Part shown: positions 17,602-25,857 of the stretch, in pieces
Numbering within the stretch: position 1 is the first letter of the stretch
How the letters are laid out: each line of letters opens with the position of its first letter
Source of the DNA: an uncultured Porphyromonadaceae bacterium
GTDB taxonomy: Bacteria > Bacteroidota > Bacteroidia > Bacteroidales > Muribaculaceae
Assembly: GCA_902493335.1 (NCBI GenBank)
Contig: CABUPJ010000007.1
Coordinates: forward strand, 13,727-77,726
Direction of reading: 5' to 3'
DNA length: 64,000 bases
Made by a program: the position numbers and the translations under genes
Notes under the pieces: generated by a model
The model's database searches: none
Told to the model about the DNA's origin: nothing
Seen by the model: the letters and a program-made list of their open reading frames with translations, nothing else

Positions 17602-17829
17602 TTAATAGCCTGTGTCAATTTTGCCGCCCATAACAGCGACATCCTGACCGAAGCGGCGGTCGTCGACGATATCGGCGCGGTTGACATAAGCGACAGGTTC
17701 GCCGTCCTCGGTGTAAGTCTTGATGTTGCCGCGGCTATTGCCGTCACTATCGATATAGCCCTTCTCGAAATCGTCGCGGTCCTCGGGTTTAGTAAATACT
17801 ACACGGTAATCTTCGTTTTTGGTATTCAT
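17602..17829 (-). CDS. Small acidic protein, paralogue of the 17895-18146 product
   Basis: The 75-residue product has no signal peptide. It opens with a strand-like YRVVFTKPEDRDDFEKGY and closes with DDRRFGQDVAVMGGKIDTGY. The neighbouring small protein has the same frame of residues at both ends (LTILFYSEEARGAFKRLY, and DYQRLRQDVEHFGGHIL), so the two are probably paralogues with a different middle. The leaders before both start codons also match. It may act as a regulator, adaptor or substrate for the ClpX-like/SecB-like proteins encoded downstream; that is inference from position only. Confidence 0.6.
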   Translation of the reverse strand: MNTKNEDYRVVFTKPEDRDDFEKGYIDSDGNSRGNIKTYTEDGEPVAYVNRADIVDDRRFGQDVAVMGGKIDTGY

Positions 17830-17894
17830 AGTTCTAAGTTTTTAAAGGTTGATAATAGGGTTTAATAAATAAAGGTCGGTAATAATCGTGTTTT

Positions 17895-18146
17895 TCAGTC
17901 ATTGAGCAGGATATGTCCGCCGAAATGCTCGACGTCCTGGCGCAGGCGCTGGTAATCCTTTACATGATTACGTTCGAGATAGAGCAGAAACTTTGTGCGG
18001 CAGAAAAGATAGCGGTCTTCGACAAGCGAACCGTCATAATTGGGGTGCGACACCACAAAAAAGTTTCCCGTCCCGCGATAGAGACGCTTGAACGCCCCCC
18101 GTGCCTCCTCGCTGTAAAACAAAATCGTCAGTCTGTTCTCTTTCAT
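17895..18146 (-). CDS. Small basic protein, first gene of the ClpX-like/SecB-like cluster
   Basis: This 83-residue protein begins MKENRLTILFYSEEARGAFK, has an aromatic-rich middle (GNFFVVSHPNYDGS, YLFCRTKFLLYLERN) and ends RLRQDVEHFGGHILLND. No known family recognised. The end motif (R-x-x-Q-D-V-x-x-x-G-G) is shared with the next gene. It starts about 75 bp downstream of a minus-strand TATCTTTG box in the divergent control region. Small size, charged surface and duplicate neighbour suggest a binding protein rather than an enzyme. Confidence 0.6.
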   Translation of the reverse strand: MKENRLTILFYSEEARGAFKRLYRGTGNFFVVSHPNYDGSLVEDRYLFCRTKFLLYLERNHVKDYQRLRQDVEHFGGHILLND

Positions 18147-18200
18147 AATCTCAGAATTTTAAAAGGTTAATAACTCAGTGTCATTTAAAAGACTTTTTAT

Positions 18201-18222
18201 TATCTTTACGCTGACAAAGATA
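18201..18222. promoter_or_regulatory. Divergent control region, two -7-like boxes
   Basis: Between the leftward small-protein gene (start 18146) and the rightward gene (start 18296), TATCTTTG lies on the minus strand at 18222-18215. TATCTTTA, one mismatch to TAnnTTTG, lies on the plus strand at 18201-18208. No good TTTG box was found at the correct distance for either, so this is tentative. Confidence 0.4.
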
Positions 18223-18295
18223 TAGCGCGAAAAACGTTTAACTATCGCATTTGGCCCTATATATAGGTTAATTAACCGACTTATCAGTTTCATCC

Positions 18296-19678
18296 ATGGA
18301 AAATTTCGACAATAAAGCATTGCACCAATCCGCTCGTGAGCTGACTGACAGCCTGTTATCGAAAGGAAAGCCTGTCACCAACATACAGATATATGAAGCC
18401 ATGGAATCTCGGTATAAGCTTGTCGAAAAAAGCCCCGTCAGAGGCACCGACCCGGTTAATAATAAAGATGACCGCACCTACAACCTCCGTCAGAAATATA
18501 AACCGTATGTCAGTATAGCCATTCGGTGGATAAAAAAAGAAATCATCCTCCGCGGATTCAATGAACTCGACGTCATCGAAGAGCGCAAAGACCCCGACGA
18601 CTCCCGCCGCCGCGTATACCGCTACCTCAAGCCCGGCTTTTCGATTTTTAAGGCTGAGCCTTTACCCGCTGCCGATACACTCTCGCAACGCATCGATCTG
18701 TTTCTATCAAACATCGCAAAAAAAATAAAACTATCTGACCCCGATTATGAAAACAAGCCGGTTAGGCCCGCTTCAATCCGAGATATCAAAGAGCATTTCA
18801 AATGCCATGAAGAGTCCCTTAAACTAATATGTCAGGCTCAAATATATTCAAACTTCTATGATAAACTCAACTATCTCGATTATTTGAGCGAAAATGATAC
18901 CCCCGACAATTTAAAAGAAGCTAACGCAATTATTGATGAGGTCGTCGAGTTTATAGATAAAGATGCGGATCCTCTGTTTCAGGCTAATGTGTTGGCTTTG
19001 CTGACTCTTTATTCAGGTCTCGACAATAAAAAAATAGACGCGTTGTCAGCAAAGAGCCTGCGAATCTTTAAAAATAACTTCGACAATCTGTCCTGCGAGG
19101 ACTTATATTGCCTGTCAGAGCTGTACTTAAGCCTAACCTTAAAATCACACAAAAAGTTACGCCGAGTACTCGTTCTCGCCGATGAAGTTTTGGATATTAT
19201 TAATACGCAGAAAAAACTTATCCTGCAATCCAAAAACACTATCAATGCATACTTCGAACTCGGCTCATATCTCGTCTCGGCCTTGTTCATTGCTAAATCA
19301 TACGACAAAGTCATGGAAATTGGCTTCTTTTTCAATGATTTGGCAAAAGAGACCTCAGATTATAGACCAATCAAACTGGCTCATATATATTTGGATATGT
19401 GTGACATATATGCCTGGCATGACCGTAAGTATCTCGAAGCCGAAAAATATGCCTGGCTCGGCCTTGAAATATACAGGGATTATCCTAATCCCGAAAACAA
19501 AGACGATATTAACACAATTTACGACCTGTATATTCTCCTCGCCGACATGTATGAAATGACAATCGGAGCAGCGGTGGTTTCAGCCGATTCCTATACGCGA
19601 TATACACCTGCAATTATCAAAGAATTAAGACAAAAAGCCTCCGAAATTGAGAGCCAATACCCCGAAATCAACTTTTAG
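18296..19678 (+). CDS. Unknown protein with winged-helix-like N-terminus and helical repeat C-terminus
   Basis: The 460-residue protein has no signal peptide. Residues about 1-115 contain QSARELTDSLLSKGKPVTNI and a basic stretch (WIKKEIILRGFNELDVIEER, RRRVYRYLKPGF) that resembles a DNA-binding winged helix. From about residue 130 on, it is a run of amphipathic helices (LFQANVLALLTLYSGLD, LSCEDLYCLSELYLSL, AHIYLDMCDIYAW, EKYAWLGLEIYRDYP) like degenerate TPRs. It is divergent from the ClpX-like/SecB-like cluster and shares its control region, so it may regulate that cluster. Codon use is more AT-rich than its neighbours, consistent with transfer. Neither domain could be assigned to a named family. 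Confidence 0.7.
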   Translation: MENFDNKALHQSARELTDSLLSKGKPVTNIQIYEAMESRYKLVEKSPVRGTDPVNNKDDRTYNLRQKYKPYVSIAIRWIKKEIILRGFNELDVIEERKDPDDSRRRVYRYLKPGFSIFKAEPLPAADTLSQRIDLFLSNIAKKIKLSDPDYENKPVRPASIRDIKEHFKCHEESLKLICQAQIYSNFYDKLNYLDYLSENDTPDNLKEANAIIDEVVEFIDKDADPLFQANVLALLTLYSGLDNKKIDALSAKSLRIFKNNFDNLSCEDLYCLSELYLSLTLKSHKKLRRVLVLADEVLDIINTQKKLILQSKNTINAYFELGSYLVSALFIAKSYDKVMEIGFFFNDLAKETSDYRPIKLAHIYLDMCDIYAWHDRKYLEAEKYAWLGLEIYRDYPNPENKDDINTIYDLYILLADMYEMTIGAAVVSADSYTRYTPAIIKELRQKASEIESQYPEINF

Positions 19679-20013
19679 GCCTCCAAATTCCTCCCTTCCT
19701 TCAGCTCTCCTGTCCAAAATATGTCCTTTATGTCTTTCTGTCAAAAGATAAACTTCTGTCCTTGATTGTGCATCGTGCACTGTGCATTATGCATTGATTA
19801 AATCTTCTGTTCTTATGACCTTCTGTTCTTATGTTCATAATTTGTGCATTATGCATTGTGTTATCGCTTTAGCGCTTCGCTTGCGAAGAATTGTGAATTG
19901 TGCATTGTGCATTGATTAAATTGTGCATTGTTTTTTACCCTCAAACGCAATAAACACCCCGATTGTCAGTTATATCTGTTAGACATTATTAGATTTCAAC
20001 CAATCACTGACAG
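19679..20013. repeat. AT-rich dispersed repeats (TGTGCATTATGCATTG type)
   Basis: This 335-bp spacer holds no gene. It consists of tandemly varied short words: CTTCTGTTCTTATG/TCCTTTATGTC type, and at 19768-19930 many copies of TGTGCATTATGCATTG and TTGTGAATTGTGCATTG. A short palindrome (GCTTTAGCGCTTCGCTTGCG) lies near 19866. The same word families recur in at least nine other spacers of the window. Confidence 0.8.
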
Positions 20014-21222
20014 ATGAAAATATCAAGATATGTTATCGCCGTAGTGGCCTTCGCCATAGCACTCACCGCCTCGGCGGCCGACAACGGCAAAAACGAATTC
20101 AACCCCATCACCACAGGCGTCACCTCGCTCAGCATCGCTCCCGACGCACGTGGAGCATCGATGGGCGACCTCGGCGCCGCGACAGATCCCGATGCAAACT
20201 CACAGTTCTGGAACCCCTCGAAATACGCCTTCGCCTACAGCAACGCAGCCGTATCGCTCAGCTACACCCCATGGCTCCGCAAACTCGTCAACGACATCTT
20301 CCTCGCCAACCTCGCCGGTTACTGGAAGATAGGCTCAGGCGACAACCAGGCCCTCAGCGCATCGCTCCGCTACTTCTCGCTCGGCGAAGTCAACACCGGC
20401 AACGAAGCCGAAGGCTCTGTCGGACAGAGCCTCAACCCCTACGAGATGTCGGTCGACATCGGCTATTCGCGCAAACTATCCGAGAAATTCTCAATGGGCG
20501 TCGTCTTCCGTTACATCTACTCAGACCTCGGCTTCTCAGACTCATACGCCGGCGACCAGAGCACCGGCGCCTCAGCCTTCTCGGCCGATATCGCAGGCTA
20601 CTACACCACCTACCCCATGATCGGCCGCAACGAATGTCAGTTCTCATGGGGCTGGAACATCTCTAACATCGGTACGAAAGTGTCCTATAACAACGGCGAA
20701 GACCCCGCCTTCCTCCCCACCAACCTCCGTCTCGGCACCTCGTTCACCTTCCCTCTCGCCGATTACCACAACCTCTCCATCAACCTCGACGCCAATAAAC
20801 TGCTCGTTCCCACCCGTCCCCGCGAGAGCGACTACGACACCGACACCACCGAAGGCCAGCAGAAATACATCGACGCCCTCGAAAACTGGGAAAACATGTC
20901 ACCCTTCACCGGCATCTTCAAATCATTCAGCGACGCCCCCGGCGGCTTCAAGGAAGAGCTTCGCGAGATAACATGGTCGCTCGGCGCCGAATACAGCTAC
21001 AACAACCAGTTCTTCGCCCGCATGGGTTACTTCTACGAAAACGAGTTCAAGGGCAACCGCCAGTACTTCGGCTTCGGCGCAGGCTTCTCGCTCAACGTCG
21101 TCCGCCTCGACGCCTCATACATGCTCGCCACCGCCCAGACCTCGCCCCTCGACCAGACCCTCCGCTTCACCCTCACTTTCGACATGGACGGTCTCAAAGA
21201 CATCTTCGGCAAACGCAAATAA
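20014..21222 (+). CDS. porV: T9SS outer-membrane protein PorV
   Basis: The 402-residue protein has a signal peptide (VIAVVAFAIALTASAAD) and is a FadL-like barrel of the PorV/LptO family. Diagnostic stretches are GVTSLSIAPDARGASMGDLG near the mature start, SQFWNPSKYAFA, and a C-terminal strand ending in LTFDMDGLKDIFG. PorV is the shuttle that carries T9SS cargo from the SprA translocon to the PorU sortase. Its presence predicts surface export of the sorting-tail proteins found elsewhere in this window. It lies 11 bp upstream of ispF, so the two are probably co-transcribed, a common Bacteroidales arrangement. Length is close to the P. gingivalis protein. Confidence 0.92.
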   Translation: MKISRYVIAVVAFAIALTASAADNGKNEFNPITTGVTSLSIAPDARGASMGDLGAATDPDANSQFWNPSKYAFAYSNAAVSLSYTPWLRKLVNDIFLANLAGYWKIGSGDNQALSASLRYFSLGEVNTGNEAEGSVGQSLNPYEMSVDIGYSRKLSEKFSMGVVFRYIYSDLGFSDSYAGDQSTGASAFSADIAGYYTTYPMIGRNECQFSWGWNISNIGTKVSYNNGEDPAFLPTNLRLGTSFTFPLADYHNLSINLDANKLLVPTRPRESDYDTDTTEGQQKYIDALENWENMSPFTGIFKSFSDAPGGFKEELREITWSLGAEYSYNNQFFARMGYFYENEFKGNRQYFGFGAGFSLNVVRLDASYMLATAQTSPLDQTLRFTLTFDMDGLKDIFGKRK

Positions 21223-21233
21223 CAGACCGCACT

Positions 21234-21710
21234 ATGGATATACGAGTAGGCACAGGCTTTGACGTCCACCGTTTCGCCGACGGCCGCCGCTGCATCATCT
21301 GCGGCGTCGACATCCCACACACACAGGGTCTTCTCGGCCACAGCGACGCCGACGTAGCCCTCCACGCCCTCAGCGACGCCCTTCTCGGCGCCGCCGCCCT
21401 CCGCGACATCGGCTACCACTTCCCCGACACCGACGAGCGCTGGCGCGGAGCCGACTCGCGCGCACTCCTGCGCCGCGTCGTCGAAATCATTGCCGGGGCA
21501 GGCTATCGGCCCTCCAACGTCGACCTCACCATCATCGCCCAGCGGCCCAAGATGTTACCCTATATCGAGCAGATGCGCGCCAACATCGCCGCCGACCTCG
21601 GCCTCGACATCAGCCGCGTCTCCGTCAAAGCCACCACCACCGAACGCCTCGGCTTCACCGGTCGCGAAGAAGGCATCGCCGCCCAGGCCGTCGCCCTCAT
21701 CACCGGCTAA
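21234..21710 (+). CDS. ispF: 2-C-methyl-D-erythritol 2,4-cyclodiphosphate synthase
   Basis: This enzyme of the MEP isoprenoid pathway cyclises CDP-ME-2-phosphate to MEcPP with release of CMP. The 158-residue length and motifs are standard: RVGTGFDVHRF (metal-binding Asp10 and His12), GLLGHSDADVALHALSDALL (His of the metal site), DIGYHFPDTDERWRGADS, and the late VSVKATTTERLGFTGREEG. The ATG at 21234 is 11 bp after the porV stop; a longer frame to 20973 overlaps porV and is rejected. Confidence 0.96.
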   Translation: MDIRVGTGFDVHRFADGRRCIICGVDIPHTQGLLGHSDADVALHALSDALLGAAALRDIGYHFPDTDERWRGADSRALLRRVVEIIAGAGYRPSNVDLTIIAQRPKMLPYIEQMRANIAADLGLDISRVSVKATTTERLGFTGREEGIAAQAVALITG

Positions 21711-21944
21711 CCCCCGCAGTCTGCATTATAAAAGCACAAGAACACAAGCACATAAGGACATAAGAATAATTATATGTCTTTATGTCAAAAATATCTTTTG
21801 TTCTTTCTCGTCCGACCGGTCTGAACCGTCCGACTTGTCCGACTCGTCAGACCCTAATTGTGAATTGTGCATTAAAAAGAATTATGCATTGTGAATTGTG
21901 AATTGTGCATTAAAAAGAATTGTGAATTGTGAATTGTGCATTGT
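21711..21944. repeat. Dispersed AT-rich repeats and a GTCCGAC 9-mer array
   Basis: Between convergent ispF and the HAD gene. Words like ACACAAGCACATAAGGACAT come first. At 21808-21853 is an array of about five near-identical 9-mers (GTCCGACYY variants), then TTGTGAATTGTGCATT repeats to 21944. A related 9-mer array lies at 28211-28253. Confidence 0.75.
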
Positions 21945-22766
21945 TTAAGCATTGTGCATTAAGTAGAGTGCCACCGCATCCTCCGTGTTGCGGCCTATGA
22001 CCTCGTCGGCCGCAGCCTTCACCTCAGGCATCGCATTCCCCACAGCGACAGCAACATCAGCCACACCGAACATCGGCAGATCATTCAGATTATCCCCGAA
22101 CACCACTAAGCGGTCAGCCCCCAAGCTCTCCTTCAGCCTCAGCGCCGCCGACGCCTTCGACACATCGCGTGCCATCACCTCCAGGTTGCCGATACCCTCA
22201 TTGAAGATATCAGGATAGCACGACACCGTCGCGTCAGTCACCCTCCGCAGCTGCTCAGCCGTCCGCGTTATGCGCTCCATATCATCCATCGCATAATATA
22301 ACATCGCCGGACGGTCTGTCGGTGCCGGCGTCATAAGAGCGAAATTCTTCAGCGGCAGATTGCGCCGTTCATCGACAAAACGCTCCTCCACGCGGCTCAG
22401 CTTCAGCGCCCGGTGATACACCCGCATATGCGACTCACCCTCCTGGATATAGACAAACGGATTCAGACCGTTCGCACCCATCGTCCCGTCGATGGCGCGG
22501 CGTTCCTCGGCCGTCAGGTGAGCCACACTGATAAAACGGTTCTCCGTCCGCGACCACAGCGCCGAGCCCGTCATGACTATTGCCGGGGGCGTTGTCAGAG
22601 TCTGTGCCAGCAGCGGCACCACCGTCGCCGGCGTACGTGCCGTCGCCACCGTTATCAGCGCACCCTGCCGGGTCAGGTCCGAGATAATCCCGGCCGACCG
22701 TTCACTCACCCGGCTGTCGCCGTCAAGCAGCGTCCCGTCCATATCAGTCACATATAAAGTCTTCAT
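21945..22766 (-). CDS. Cof-type HAD-superfamily phosphatase
   Basis: The protein has 273 residues from the ATG at 22766. HAD motif I is YVTDMDGTLLDGDS (nucleophile and acid Asp), motif II VTVATART, and motif IV LVVFGDNLNDLPMFGVADVA then VAVGNAMPEV, which defines the Cof/HAD-IIB group. Such enzymes hydrolyse sugar phosphates, FMN or related compounds; specificity cannot be read from sequence. A TTG two codons upstream (22772) is not preferred. Monocistronic by context, convergent with ispF. Confidence 0.9.
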   Translation of the reverse strand: MKTLYVTDMDGTLLDGDSRVSERSAGIISDLTRQGALITVATARTPATVVPLLAQTLTTPPAIVMTGSALWSRTENRFISVAHLTAEERRAIDGTMGANGLNPFVYIQEGESHMRVYHRALKLSRVEERFVDERRNLPLKNFALMTPAPTDRPAMLYYAMDDMERITRTAEQLRRVTDATVSCYPDIFNEGIGNLEVMARDVSKASAALRLKESLGADRLVVFGDNLNDLPMFGVADVAVAVGNAMPEVKAAADEVIGRNTEDAVALYLMHNA

Positions 22767-22958
22767 AAGCAACTACATAAAACTTAAAAACATAAAAACA
22801 AAAGACCACAAGAACATAAGTAAAAAAAATATTTTTTTGTCCTTTATGTCTTTCTGTCAAAAATAATCTTCTGTCCTTCTGTCCTTTTATCCTTTTGTCC
22901 TTTTGTTCAAAATCAATAATATATTTTCTTATCTTCTACGAGCTTATTACTTGATTTA
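22767..22958. repeat. AT-rich dispersed repeat spacer
   Basis: CATAAAAACAAAAGACCAC and CTTCTGTCCTTCTGTCC words fill this spacer between two minus-strand genes. No promoter box was seen. Confidence 0.6.
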
Positions 22959-23886
22959 TTAAAGCCTTGCGACCAATTCAGAGCCCGTAATGACCTCCAT
23001 TTTTGAAAAAGCGAATAACTTCTTGCCAAGATCTTTGAGTGAATGTCCGATATGATACACCTCTTCATCAATTATCAAAAAGCGGTCATGAGCCCTCTTA
23101 CACTCATGCAATGCCACACCCGGATATTGCGCATTATGCCGTTCGACATCCTGACGCAACTGCTTAGATATCTGAGATGTGTAAACATCTACAAGCACTC
23201 CTGGCTTGCGCTTTGACAATTGAACGAGAACCGACTCGTCAATATAATTGTCAATTACAACTATTCTTTTAGTTGCACGCCTGACTTGACCTGCTATAAA
23301 AGCATATGCATCAAATATTTGTCCATCAAAGAAAATACCCTCGTGCTCGTTATCTTCTCGATTCAATCTATCCAATATTATATCAACTTTTTCATCCGTT
23401 TTCAATTGTTTCATTTCCAAACGGTCAAGTCTTTGAAACAAAACTCCATATTTCTTGATAAAATTACGCATTGACGTAAACGCACGCATTATTCTGATAT
23501 TCACCTCGATGGCCCTTTCTGAACGGAGCACACTACTGAGCATTGCCACCCCATTTTCAGTAAAAGCATGAGGCATATACTTCAAATGCCGACCCTTGCC
23601 TTCGTTTAAGGTCACAATTTGTGACCTTAAACATTCATCCTTTGTCAACTGAAACATAAAATCTGACGGGAACCGCTGTACATTACGCTTTACCGCCTGA
23701 TTAAGCACCTTTGTTTCAACCCCCATACAGCATTGCAAGGTCACTATCGAGCATAACTTGTTCATCTCTTATTACATATATAAGAGATTCGACATTAGCA
23801 GAAACAGGGTGTTTGTCTTCCACTTTTTCAACACTTCCAGACAGATGTAGTTCAAGAGGTGTTTCATTTTCTCGCATAAATTCCAT
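22959..23886 (-). pseudogene. ORF6N-domain protein gene with single-base frameshift
   Basis: A 5' frame from the ATG at 23886 (MEFMRENETPLELHLSG) reaches EQVMLDSDLAMLYGG and a stop. The next frame carries on exactly at GVETKVLNQAVKRNVQRFPS. ORF6N proteins read VMLDSDLAMLYGVETKVLNQ without a break, so a G5 tract (C5 on the plus strand, 23720-23724) holds one base too many. Downstream the protein is intact: ORF6N block to about residue 105, then a second block (FDAYAFIAGQVRRATKRIVV, KRAHDRFLIIDEEVYHIGHS) to the end. ORF6N is a DNA-binding-associated domain common in phages and mobile elements; function unknown. The defect may be real loss, a phase-variable tract, or an assembly error. A TATCTTTG box sits at 23896-23889, just before the ATG. 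Confidence 0.82.
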
Positions 23887-24014
23887 GTGCAAAGATACCT
23901 AATATTCCGAGAAGTTATTTTACACCCTCGCAAAAAATATGTTTTATGTCTTTCTGTCAAAAATAATCTTTTGTTATTCTGCCCTTTTGTTCAAGATTGT
24001 GCATTGTGCATTGA

Positions 24015-24464
24015 TTAAAGCTCTCGCCCCTCGTAGTCGCTGAGGCGGCGGCGCCATTCATCAGTAATCGGGCGCGAACGCGTCGTCTTGGGGTCGATAT
24101 TGACCATCACCGTCGTGGCGCGGCATTTCACCTGACCTGTCGCCGCATTGACGACACGCTGTTCCAGGCGGAGCGACGAATGTGACATCGACTCGACGCC
24201 CGTCAGCACCTCGAGTTCTTCATTGATATACGTCGGATTATAGAAATCACAGTTGATGTTGGCGATGACGAGACTGACCTCGTCCCAGTCAAAGCGTCCC
24301 CCTTCCATAAATTGAGCGAAATAGGCCGCCTTGGCCAGATCCATAAACTGCAGATAGATAGAGTTGTTGAGATGGCCTAACATATCGATGTCGTTGAAAC
24401 GCATCTGTACGGGCTGATGATGGCGGAACTCAAACTCCGCCTCGGGTATTCTTGAATTTGACAT
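24015..24464 (-). CDS. Acyl-CoA thioesterase, hotdog fold (4HBT)
   Basis: The 149-residue protein has the 4-hydroxybenzoyl-CoA thioesterase pattern: VQMRFNDIDMLGHLNNSIYL with the catalytic Asp and the GHLNN loop, then FMDLAKAAYF. It would hydrolyse a short- or medium-chain acyl-CoA thioester. It is the last gene of the esterase-recF-DUF721 run, starting 5 bp after the DUF721 stop. Confidence 0.88.
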   Translation of the reverse strand: MSNSRIPEAEFEFRHHQPVQMRFNDIDMLGHLNNSIYLQFMDLAKAAYFAQFMEGGRFDWDEVSLVIANINCDFYNPTYINEELEVLTGVESMSHSSLRLEQRVVNAATGQVKCRATTVMVNIDPKTTRSRPITDEWRRRLSDYEGREL

Positions 24465-24469
24465 TGTCC

Positions 24470-24760
24470 TTAATGAATTATCAGTTTATCTATAACATTT
24501 TGACCCACCGCCCGGTTTAGGTTGCCGACAAGACGGTCGGTCAGATATACCAGCTCATTCTTCAGCGCCGCCGACGAGATATAGACGTGCATCGTCCGGC
24601 CGTCGACATAGCGCCGTGTCGTATAGCGGTTCACCACCGGCCCGACGACATCGGCCCAGACAAAGCATACACGCTGGCGGTTGTAGTTGTCTGTAGCGCC
24701 CGCGGCCTCGAAGGCCTCGGCGATAATCTGACCCAGACTCTTGGCTTCGCTGCGTTTCAT
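24470..24760 (-). CDS. DUF721 (DciA-like) protein
   Basis: The 96-residue protein starts MKRSEAKSLGQIIAEAFEAA and shows the DUF721 core (VCFVWADVVGPVVNRYT, LKNELVYLTDRLVGNLN). Members of this family include the replicative helicase loader DciA and RecF-neighbouring proteins; location next to recF is conserved in Bacteroidota. The ATG at 24760 overlaps the recF stop (ATGA); a longer upstream frame lies inside recF. A role in loading the replicative helicase is likely from family knowledge. Confidence 0.85.
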   Translation of the reverse strand: MKRSEAKSLGQIIAEAFEAAGATDNYNRQRVCFVWADVVGPVVNRYTTRRYVDGRTMHVYISSAALKNELVYLTDRLVGNLNRAVGQNVIDKLIIH

Positions 24761-25857
24761 GACTCTATCGGGCTGAACGTACCGTGCTCGACATTCCACA
24801 GGCGGTAGTCGCCGTCGGTGACGCCGATGATTTCGTCGAGATGCTTGCGGTTGGTGTCGGTGATGAAAATCTGGCCGAAAGTCGGCGACGCCGCTATCGC
24901 CATGATGCGTTCGACACGTTTGGCGTCGAGCTTGTCGAAGATATCGTCGAGAAGCAACATCGGTGACATCTCCATCGACTGCTTGAGAAACTCATACTGG
25001 GCCAGTCTCAGCGCTATCGTGTAGGTCTTCGCCTGACCCTGCGACGCCGTCGTGCGCGTCGGCATGCCGTCAAGCGTCATCGCTATGTCGTCGCGGTGCG
25101 GACCGGCCCCCGTGTGTCTGACGATTTCATCGCGGCGCCGGTTCTGCTCGGCCGCCTCGATGAAACTGCGGCCCGCGAGCGAACTGTCATACGACAGCTC
25201 CGGCCGTTCGTCGCCCGGCGAGATGGCCGCATAATAGCGCCCGAAGATGTCGCTCAGACGCGTTATCCACTCACTGCGGCGCCGCGTGATATAGTCGGCC
25301 GCACCGTCGAGCTGCATGTCGACAGCGGCATAGAGATTCACGTCGTTGACGCCGTCGCGCAGCATCGCGTTGCGCTGTGTCAGAGTGCGGTTATAGCGTA
25401 TCAGGGCGTCGAGATAGACGCGGTCGGCCTGCGAGATGACCATGTCGATAAACCGGCGGCGCGTCTCGGCGCTCCCGGCTATCAGCTCGCTGTCGGCCGG
25501 AGACACCATCACGAGCGGCAGCAGCCCTATATGGTCGCTCAGACGCTGATATTCCTTGCCCGAGCGGCGGAACGACTTGCGGCGTCCCGTCGACGACAGC
25601 GACGCCGCGATGTCTTCGTCGGCTCCAAGGCGTTCATATTCGCCCCTGACGATGGCGAAAGTCTCGCCTCCGGTGATGAGCAGGCTGTCGGGCGCGCCGC
25701 TGAAACTGCGGCAGAAGCTCATGAAATAGAGCGCGTCGAGCAGATTGCTCTTGCCCATGCCGTTGTCGCCGAGAAAACAGTTGACATTGTCAGAGAAATC
25801 GAGCGACGCCTCGGCGATATTCTTGAAATTAGTGACACTCAGATGCTTGAGTTTCAT
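24757..25857 (-). CDS. recF: DNA replication/repair protein RecF
   Basis: The 366-residue SMC-like ATPase has an N-terminal KLKHLSVTNFKNIAEASLDF, Walker A GDNGMGKSN (30-38), signature region TASQGQAKTYTIALRLAQYE and Walker B MLLLDDIFDKLDAKR. RecF with RecO and RecR loads RecA at gapped DNA. Length is normal for the family. The start overlaps the esterase stop by 4 bp, and its own stop overlaps DUF721. Confidence 0.96.
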   Translation of the reverse strand: MKLKHLSVTNFKNIAEASLDFSDNVNCFLGDNGMGKSNLLDALYFMSFCRSFSGAPDSLLITGGETFAIVRGEYERLGADEDIAASLSSTGRRKSFRRSGKEYQRLSDHIGLLPLVMVSPADSELIAGSAETRRRFIDMVISQADRVYLDALIRYNRTLTQRNAMLRDGVNDVNLYAAVDMQLDGAADYITRRRSEWITRLSDIFGRYYAAISPGDERPELSYDSSLAGRSFIEAAEQNRRRDEIVRHTGAGPHRDDIAMTLDGMPTRTTASQGQAKTYTIALRLAQYEFLKQSMEMSPMLLLDDIFDKLDAKRVERIMAIAASPTFGQIFITDTNRKHLDEIIGVTDGDYRLWNVEHGTFSPIES

